Assembly: GCA_013423325.1 (NCBI GenBank) | Contig: BLJB01000758.1 | Location: forward strand, 1,305 to 17,365 | From: Usnea hakonensis | Lineage: Eukaryota > Ascomycota > Lecanoromycetes > Lecanorales > Parmeliaceae | Direction of reading: 5' to 3' | DNA: 16,061 bases | Shown: in pieces, positions 9,209 through 16,061 of the stretch | Position numbering within the stretch: position 1 is the first letter of the stretch | Layout of the letters: every line of letters starts with the position of its first letter | Made by a program: the position numbers and the translations under genes | Notes under the pieces: model-generated | What the model saw: only the letters and a program-made list of their open reading frames with translations | Told to the model about the DNA's origin: nothing | Databases searched by the model: none

Positions 9209-10675
9209 TATAAGGAGAGTTAAGGCTATATATCTTATCTATCTTCCTTTTAATATTATATTTTTAATATTCTTACCTTAATACCCTTACCTTATATCTA
9301 CCTACTAGAGTTCTACTTTATTAAATAATACTAGTTATACTAAAATCTACCGTAATATTAAATATAAGCCTTCTAGATATTTCTATATTTTTATCCAATC
9401 TAGCTTTTATTCTATAGGGCTAATTATTAAATAACCTCCCCTATATTATATTCCTATCGGGAACTTTTATTCTAGTAATTATACCCGTTAATATATCTTA
9501 AATTAAATAGAAAGTAGCGATTAAACCTAATAAGTCTAATATGAAAATAGGGAAAAGGCGGAAATTATAATATTATCTAAATCTTTAGACTTCTAGTCTA
9601 ACTAAGATATTTATAAAGATAGATAGTAATATATAATAAAATTTACCCTAGCTAAGAAGGTACTAGAAGGATAAGGGAAAAGCTTATAATATACTTTATA
9701 AAATTATTAATAGATATTCCGCTACTAATCTTAATTAAAGGTAAGGAGATTTAAAGATTTAAATTAGAACTCGCTAATATACGAGATAAGGGCGAGATCT
9801 AAGTAATATAGCTAATATTACTATAGCTAATAATAAATATAAGCCCGACTATTACTAAGCGATCTAATAATAAACCTATTATAGATCCTACTATAAAGCG
9901 TAAGACGGAATATATAGCGGTTAAAGCCGATATATTATATTATATAAATAAAGCCCGGGTTAGCTTTTAGATATATAATATCCTAGTATATCGCTAGTAA
10001 GATCTAGAGTACGAATTATCTAATACGGCTTATAGTAATTTAGATACTTAACTAGACTAACGAATAGTTTAAAGTTTTAGACGGAGATTAGATTTAGTTA
10101 GCGGATTTCTATTATAAACTAATTTAATTAGTTAATTTCTTAATTAACTAATTTCTAGCGGATTTAGTTAGAGATATATACTTATAATTATAGAGATATT
10201 TATTAATAATATTAATAATCTTAGTAATAGCTAGATTTAGTTAGGATATTTATTAACTACTATTAATTAGAGTTTACCTAACTATAGTATTATTCTAAAT
10301 ATATAATTCTCCTCTTATTCTTAGCTATTTAAGCTTTTCTATTCTCGTTCTCTATTATCTAGCCTACTTAACACTTATTTTTAATATATCTATTTTTAAT
10401 ATATCTACTTTTAATAATACCTATTAATCTTTCTAAACCTTAGTAGTTATTTCTAGTAATAGTATTTAAAGCCTACTAACCTAGCTATTTATAAGCTCTA
10501 CTATTAGGTAGTACTTAGAATCTCGGGTAGGTACTTAACTTCTTCTTTAAAAGCGAAAGAAATAGATATTATTAGACTATAGAAGAAGAGGGAGCTAGTA
10601 TAGCTAGTAATATAAGGTTTTTTCTATATATTCTATAATAAGAGCTAATAGAGAGGGTTTTAGAATAATACTCCT
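9209..10675. other. RIP-saturated DNA, partly coding-like
   Basis: Only isolated CA/TG survive (near 9396, 9541 and 10372). About 9540-10080 on the plus strand reads as a charged, coil-like protein frame (for example RDKGEI, then a basic KRKTEYIAVKAD-like stretch near 9900) with RIP-type stops, but the family is not recognised. About 10080-10260 is low-complexity DNA built of GATTTAGTTAG and AACTAATT/AATTAGTT words, including a near-palindrome around 10117-10133. The remainder shows nothing identifiable. Confidence 0.7.
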
Positions 10676-10954
10676 TGTCACGGTTTCTCAACATATGCGT
10701 AGCATATGTTCAGATCTGAATTCACTCTTTCATTTACTTCTTCTAAATATATATATTATTTACTAGCGTATAGGGCATAGGTATTTAAAGGGCTTATTTT
10801 TCTAGCGAACTCTCTTTCTCTTTCTTTCCTCTTCGTATTCGTCTTATATAACTAGCCTCTACTTATAGTTAGAGATAAATTATTAATACTAAATCCTTAC
10901 GCCCGTAAATCCTTACTTAAACCTTAATATTATAAATACTACTTAATCGTAATA
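10676..10954 (+). mobile_element. 5' LTR of an old Ty3/gypsy element
   Basis: The start TGTCACGG is a common LTR beginning, and Ty3/gypsy gag-pol remains follow on the same strand. The right edge is tentative: CGTAATA at 10948-10954 is what CGTGACA becomes under RIP, giving 279 bp. AT-rich TATA-like runs lie at about 10745-10757. The first 60 bases keep normal CpA/TpG and include the perfect inverted repeat AACATATGC/GCATATGTT with a GTA loop (10690-10710) and CAGATCTG (10711-10718); the rest is almost saturated. The matching 3' LTR is not in the window and no recognisable primer site remains, so the boundary needs a second copy. Confidence 0.5.
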
Positions 10955-11217
10955 TTATTATTATTTTTTATTATTATATCTAGATCCTTTTCTTAATCCT
11001 TTAGCCTAACTAAGCCTAATAATATTATTCTACTAGATAACTAATTAATTTTTTACGACTAGGTTAAAATAATCTTAGTAAGGCTTAATAATAAGGATAC
11101 CCTATTAAAAGTAGTTATTAAAGATCTAGATTAAATATAAAAGATATTCGAAATAGCCTTTACTAGTAGTAATATAGAAATTATAGACTTATAAAATAAA
11201 TATAATTAATTAGAAAT

Positions 11218-11554
11218 TGTCATGGTACTAGACCTGACTCCCTCTAGTGGGAACCGACCTCGTTACTCCACCAACGCTCGGATACTAATAACGTTAAATA
11301 TGCGTATATGCGATACGCGTCCCGTGTATTGGAACCCCTACGCTATGGCCCTAGAAGCCCTATATAGGCATATGCCTGCTAGGACCTTTGTCTGTAAAAA
11401 GGTTGCTTGCTAGTTGCGTGTTGGGTTGCTCATCTATATAGACCCTACTACCCTCTATTCTATTTCTCTCCTCGTCTTTCGTCTTATATNNCTTGTGTAT
11501 CTAGCCTAGTCCCTAGTATACAATAATCTATCGATCTATGTCTAGTCCTTGACA
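11218..11554 (+). mobile_element. Solo LTR, 337 bp, with GAAAT target duplication
   Basis: It runs from TGTCATGG to CCTTGACA and is flanked by GAAAT at 11213-11217 and 11555-11559. It lies inside the gag remnant and has no internal region, so it is a solo LTR left by recombination. A TATA-type promoter is suggested by overlapping palindromes CCTATATAGG and GGCATATGCC (11359-11376), followed by a pyrimidine-rich stretch. NN at 11490-11491 interrupts it, so the true length may be greater. The sequence keeps CpA/TpG and is younger than the host element. A 63-codon open frame in it (11222-11413) has no coding signal. Confidence 0.92.
11490..11491. other. Assembly gap (NN) inside the solo LTR
   Basis: Two unknown bases within the LTR. 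The inverted copy of the same LTR at the window end stops at the equivalent position, three bases inside the gap edge, so the assembly seems to break at the same LTR site twice. Confidence 0.8.
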
Positions 11555-12659
11555 GAAATCGATACTATTACCTAGTTAGAGAAGTACTAGTAAGAGTCTA
11601 ATACTTCTATTATTAACTATTAAGGGTAAATTATAGACTTTAACTAATAACTTATCTACGCCCTTAATTTAGGCCCTTTATAGACTAACTCTAAGGCGCT
11701 ATTTTCTAAGCGCTCTATAAAGAGTCCCGATCCGCCCCTCTACTTAAGGGATCGGGCTACTTTAGAATAATAGTTTATAAAACTTAATTTTAAGCTAAGA
11801 GATAATATAGACTAGTATCTAACTAAAGCGTTTAAGGTTCGATACGCCTATAGGCGTCTCGAGGGGAAGGCCGGAAACTAGATATACCTAAGGATAAACG
11901 AGAATAATACGACCTATATTAAGAATATCGAGGAATTCGTTACGGCCTTATATTTAAATTTTAGGGACTTAGACGTTAAGAATACTATATAATAATATAT
12001 TCTAAAACTATAATAAATAAATAAACTATTTTTAGAATATCTATCCTTATTCCTCTCTAAGATTAATAATACTAGATTTAATAAGGAGACCTAGAAATTC
12101 TATCTCTAGAACGGTTTATATTAAGAGCTCTCTAACTATCTAGTAGATATAAGAGTCTCTAAGCTTAGCTTTAATAAACTAGTCGATAAATACTAGTATA
12201 AGGATATTTAGAACTAATAATATAGAGAGCGTTTCGATAAATTAGGCTCTAAGATAATCTAATTTATTACTAACCCTATACCTACGCCGATAGTATATAT
12301 CTATACCCCCGAAGGGTACGTATATATATCTATTAATAATAAAAATATAGCTATAGATCTATTAAAGATAGGCTCTAGGCCCCGGGAACCCCTTATAGTA
12401 GAAGAGAAATAACGTTACTACAATAACTAGCTCTATCTATACTATAGGGAGCTAGGGTACTACGCCGCTAACTATAATAAGAAACTATTGAACTATATTA
12501 ATATTTATTTAGTTATAATTACGCCTACCGCGCTAGCGATTTTAGAAGGGGATAAGTCGAGAAAAGTATAATCCCTATATATCGTTATATATAGAAATAG
12601 TCGATTATTAAATAATCTCTTTTAAGATTAAACTCTAGTACTTTAAAAGTCTTAATTTC

Positions 12660-13180
12660 TAAGTCTTATTCTAATAGTTATCTTATATTAGAATATAAGG
12701 TAGAATTAAATAAAATAGATTATATAGCTAAAATACTACTTAATACTAGAGCTTCTTCTAAGAGTTTTATTAATATAATCTATATATAAACTAATAAAAT
12801 ACCCTTAACCCCCCTTATAACCCCTAGAGATCTAGATAGATTTAATAGAAAGCCCGCCGCTTCCGGCCCTATTATTTATATTATCTATTATAATTTCCTT
12901 ATTCTAGATTATAAACTAATCTCTATAACCTTCTATATTATAGACCTTTCGGGCTAGAATATTATTATCGGCCTCCTATAGATAGAAAAATACGAGGTTA
13001 ATCTTTACTTTAGAGTAGATAGGAATACGCTCTTCTTTAAGGGGGTAACCTTAGAGTCTATTAAAGGTCCTCCTATTTCGCTTTTAATCTCTAGAATCCT
13101 AGTATCTATCCCCCTAGAAATTAAGTCTCTACTAATCTATATCTTAACTCGAAGCTACGAAGATTAATAGCGGTAAGCGA
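12660..13180 (+). pseudogene. pol: Ty3/gypsy protease domain remnant
   Basis: An aspartic protease processes Gag-Pol. The active-site region reads LLNTRASS at about 12736-12759: the expected Asp-Thr-Gly has become Asn-Thr-Arg through TGAT to TAAT and TGGA to TAGA, both TpG changes. The frame (codons starting at positions 1 modulo 3) differs from that of gag (2 modulo 3), which fits the -1 frameshift common in fungal gypsy elements, although a later indel could do the same. A further frame change to the reverse transcriptase occurs between about 13170 and 13400, perhaps near the C run at 13216-13224 or the A run near 13311; that one is more likely decay. Confidence 0.75.
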
Positions 13181-13389
13181 GGCTCTTTACTAATCTAATT
13201 ATAGCCGCCCTATAGGCTATTAACCCCCCCCGATCCCTTAAGAAATCTAAGTCTAAGCCCTTATTAATTTATATTATAGAGGCTATACCCTTTACGCTTT
13301 TAAGTAAAAAGCCGGGTATAGAATCTTTACTATTATAATATAGAATATTAAGAAGGCTCTTAAGCTAAAAATCTAAATTAATCCTAGTA

Positions 13390-14170
13390 CTATCCTCTTT
13401 AAGGAATATTATAAGTATCTAGATATCTTCTTCTAAATAGTAGCTAATAAATTACCCCCCTACTAGAAAATTAACTATAAAATTAAGTTAGCCCTCGGAA
13501 CTTAGCCCCTATTCGGGCCCTTATATAATATATTTAAGGGAGAACTTAAAGTTTTAAAAAAATTCCTAGATAATAATCTCGCGAAGGGATTTATTCGCCT
13601 TAGTAAGTCTTTAGCTATATCCCCTATCCTTTTTATCTATAAACCCGGAAATAGACTACGCCTATATATTAATTATTAGGTACTTAATATTATTATAATT
13701 AAGAATTAGTACCTAATTCCTTTAATTTAAGAGACCCTAGCTAGAATTTACTATATTAAGTACTTTACTAAACTAGATATTATTACTATATTTAATAAAA
13801 TTAGAATAGCTTTTAGAGAGGAGTAGAAAACTACTTTCTATATCTATTATAGACTCTATAAATCCCTTATTATAAACTTCGGGCTTTATAGGGCCCTATC
13901 TATATTCTAGAAATATATAAACGACCTTTTATACGAGTATCTAGATAATTTTTATACTACGTATATTAATAATATCCTAATCTATAATAATTCTAAGGCC
14001 GAGTATATCTAGTATATAAAACTTATACTTACTAGGCTCCGCGAGGCGGGCCTCTAAATCGATATTAATAAATATATCTTTAGCGTAAATAAGGTACGCT
14101 ATTTAGGCCTAATAATTACTATCTATAGCGTTTAAATAGATCTAGATAAGCTCTTAGCGATTATTAAATA
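13390..14170 (+). pseudogene. pol: Ty3/gypsy reverse transcriptase domain remnant
   Basis: The domain copies the element RNA into DNA. Family landmarks follow in order in one frame: LPP and the region leading to NNLAKGFIR (about 13440-13600), the RLYINY block followed by IKN and YLIPLI (about 13653-13725), KYFTKLDI and FNKIRIAF (about 13760-13820), NFGL with RAL (about 13875-13900), and the catalytic box at about 13962-13985. The box reads YINNILIY where the family has Y-V-D-D: both catalytic Asp codons are AAT, changed in TpG context. Stops are all TAA/TAG at former Gln or Trp sites. The domain order and spacing are full length, so RIP, not deletion, killed it. Confidence 0.92.
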
Positions 14171-14329
14171 GTTAACCCTAATCTATATTAAGAATATTTA
14201 AGCCTTTTTAGGCTTCGCGAACTTCTATTAACGATTTATTAAGGGATTCTTACTATTCGCTAAACTACTTACTAAGCTTACTAAGAAGAAGATTAAGTTC
14301 TAGTAGGATTCTAGTTACTAGAAAGCCTT

Positions 14330-14770
14330 TAATACCCTAAAACTCGCCTTTACTATAGCCTTAATTCTATAATACTTTAATCTAGAAAAGTAGATTATTA
14401 TTAAGACTAATACTTCTAATAAAGTAGTAATAGGAGTAATATTCTAGTATAATCTCTAAGGGGCCCTTAGGCCTATAATCTACTTCTTAACTAAAATATC
14501 CTTTATAGAGTATAATTACGAGATCTATAATAAGGAGCTCTTAGTAATTATTTATACCTTTAAGCTCTAGTAATCTAAACTTAAAAATATATAAAAGCCT
14601 ATATCTATAGTCTTTAATTATAAAAATTTAGAATACTTTATATCTATTAAGCTCCTTAGTTATTATTAAGCCCGTTAGTCCGAGTTTCTTTCTAGATTTA
14701 ACTTTAAAATTATCTATTATTTAGATATCTTAAATAGGCGTATAGATACTTTAACCCGCTAGATTAAGCC
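14330..14770 (+). pseudogene. pol: Ty3/gypsy RNase H domain remnant
   Basis: RNase H removes the RNA strand during reverse transcription. In the same frame as the reverse transcriptase the segment shows KTNTSNKVVIGV (about 14403-14438), where the family has a Thr-Asp-Ala-Ser motif and the catalytic Asp is now Asn, then YFLTKMS-like and EYNYEIYNKELL (about 14500-14545). The following tether region reads SEFLSRFNFKI with LNRRIDTLTR (about 14680-14760), as usual between RNase H and integrase in fungal gypsy elements. Confidence 0.85.
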
Positions 14771-15029
14771 CTAAAAGGACCTTAGTCTCTAATAGTAAAT
14801 AATCTTTAAATCTAGGAACCTCGATATCTAAATCTAAGTCTAAAAAAGAGATATCCCCTTAATCTAAGTAGCGCTATTAACCCCTATTTTAGATAGAGAA
14901 GCTTCGAGATCTACTACCCCTACCTCTAATTTAGAGCTAGACGAGCCTTACTCTAACCCGGAAGCTAAACTAGACCTAAAGGATATTATTTAGTCGGCTT
15001 ATATAAATAGTAAGTAGGTCTAAGTCGTA

Positions 15030-16000
15030 ATTACCGCTCTAGAATTAGATACCTAGAGATTAAAAGGGTTCCCCTTATCCGAATATAAACTTTACGATAA
15101 TAGGGTCTACTTTAGAAGTAGACTCTATATCTCTAATAATAATAAGCTATAGTTACGCCTAATTAAACTCGCCTATAATATTCTAATAGCCGATTATCTA
15201 GGCCGCGCTAAAACCTATAAAGTCCTCATTCGTACTTACTACTAGCCCGGAATCTCTAAGTTTATTAAGCGATTCGTTATAAATTACTACTATTACGTCT
15301 ATATAAAAGTTTTTTATAAAAAATATTTAGAACTTCTAAAACTACTTATTATACCCTATAGACGTTAGGCCTATATCTTAATAGATTTTATTATTAGTTT
15401 ATTTTAGAGTACTAATTATTATAGCTAAGAATATATTAATATCCTTATTATTATAGATTAGCTAATAAAAATAATTAAGTATATCCTAATAGATAGGATT
15501 ATTATTAAGGATATAGTCTATACCTTCTACCTCTATATTTAGAAGGATTATAGATTACCCTATAATTTTATTATTAATCGGGGTATCTAATTTAAAAGCT
15601 ATTTCTAATATGAACTATATATTTACTACGATATTAAGGCTAGTCTCTCTACGATATTTTACCCGGAAATAGATAGCTAGATAGAACGAGCTAACGCGGT
15701 AATAGAATAATATCTAAGAATCTTTATTAACTTCCTCTAAGACGACTAGGCGAAATAGTTCTCTTCGGCTAAATTTACTACTAATAACTACTTCTCGAAA
15801 GCTACCTAATTTACCCTATTCTTTATAAATTCGGATTAGTACCCCTATATAGGCTTTAAATCTAGCTCCTATTAAAAAGATTATATTATAAACTACTAAT
15901 AACTTAAGGATTAACTATACGCTAACGGCTTTACCCTATAAATAGACTATATTAATAAGACTATATACGCCTAAATAACGCTTATCTAGGTCTCCTAAGA
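15030..16000 (+). pseudogene. pol: Ty3/gypsy integrase remnant, cut by an inserted LTR
   Basis: Integrase inserts the element DNA into the genome. The N-terminal HHCC zinc site is recognisable with all four ligands read as Tyr: the second His at 15195-15197 and the Cys pair in NYYYYV (about 15280). The catalytic core shows LIDF (first Asp kept, 15384-15386), INRG (second Asp now Asn, 15576-15578) and IERANAV (Glu kept, 15684-15686), so the triad is Asp-Asn-Glu. Later landmarks are ANA-to-FTTNNYF and ANGFTL. The frame runs to the junction with the inverted LTR at 16001, so the C-terminus lies beyond it. ATG survives once, at 15610. Confidence 0.9.
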
Positions 16001-16061
16001 TGTCAGGGACTGGACATAGATCGATGAATTATTGTATACTAGGGGCTAGGCTAGATACACA
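16001..16061 (-). mobile_element. End of an inverted LTR, same family as 11218-11554
   Basis: The reverse complement of these 61 bases matches 11494-11554, the end of the solo LTR, with five differences, all C/T transitions; two are CpA to TpA in the 11494-11554 copy. It therefore begins at the LTR terminus TGTCAGGG and is oriented opposite to the other copy, inserted in the integrase remnant. The candidate left half of a target duplication is TAAGA (15996-16000). The window edge cuts it, so a solo LTR and a full element cannot be told apart. Confidence 0.88.

Larger units (their letters stand above)
10955..12640 (+). pseudogene. gag: Ty3/gypsy gag remnant, interrupted by a solo LTR
   Basis: Gag would form the virus-like particle of the retrotransposon. 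After the insertion at 11218-11554, one plus frame reads as a retrotransposon Gag from about 11700 (PPLYLRDRATLE, near 11735) to about 12580. It ends with a zinc knuckle in the CX2CX4HX4C spacing at 12434-12475, where all three Cys codons and the His codon now read as Tyr (TAT/TAC), exactly as TGY and CAC change under RIP. Numerous TAA/TAG replace Gln/Trp codons and no start codon is visible. The inserted LTR plus target duplication adds 342 bases, a multiple of three. The part upstream of 11217 is assigned to gag by position only. Confidence 0.8.

Noticed and set aside
1169..10675. Mitochondrial DNA or AT-rich centromere as explanation of composition
   Set aside because: The striking feature is loss of CpA/TpG with CpG kept, plus LTR elements with target duplications; this is RIP of nuclear repeats. 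A pericentromeric location is possible but not shown.
10948..10980. Primer-binding site of the old gypsy element
   Set aside because: The sequence after the proposed LTR end is TTATTATT-rich and cannot be matched to a tRNA 3' end with confidence, even after undoing RIP.
11222..11413. 63-codon open frame
   Set aside because: It lies wholly inside a solo LTR, starts four bases after the LTR terminus and shows no domain.

Overview
The window looks like a gene-free, repeat-built block from the nuclear genome of a filamentous ascomycete (Pezizomycotina). Two things point there: Ty3/gypsy retrotransposon remains, and kilobases of DNA in which CpA and TpG are almost completely gone while CpG, CpC and CpT remain. 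That is the signature of saturating Repeat-Induced Point mutation (RIP). The species cannot be told from the sequence. I see no intact host gene; the longer open frames lie in transposon or duplicated DNA and are not credible genes.

Layout. 1-984: normal-composition DNA, the 3' internal part of an LTR retrotransposon, carrying two copies of a ~600 bp tandem duplication broken by 2-N gaps and ending in a hairpin and a poly-G polypurine tract. 985-1168: the adjoining 3' LTR. 1169-2360: RIP-saturated DNA with an eight-unit AT-rich minisatellite. 2361-2804: a complete 444 bp miniature LTR element (TRIM) with 110 bp LTRs, an initiator-tRNA-type primer site, a polypurine tract, a 5 bp target duplication (AAGAT), and an A box/B box pair like a tRNA-type Pol III promoter. 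2810-9045: RIP-saturated DNA with unrecognised decayed coding frames and a 72 bp tandem repeat. 9046-9208: a 163 bp solo LTR, target duplication TATAA. 9209-10675: more saturated DNA. 10676-16000: an old Ty3/gypsy element on the plus strand (5' LTR, gag with zinc knuckle, protease, reverse transcriptase, RNase H, integrase), destroyed by RIP and interrupted at 11218-11554 by a 337 bp solo LTR with target duplication GAAAT. 16001-16061: the end of a second LTR of that same family, inverted and cut by the window edge.

History. The old elements were mutated to near-saturation. The TRIM and the solo LTRs keep many CpA/TpG sites and intact target duplications, so they landed later; the TRIM shows light RIP only. 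RIP removed ATG, TGG, TGY, CAY and CAR codons together, so the old gypsy proteins lost their start codons, zinc ligands (Cys/His to Tyr) and catalytic Asp residues (to Asn). Nothing here is likely to be expressed as protein. The most unusual object is the TRIM with Pol III-type boxes.
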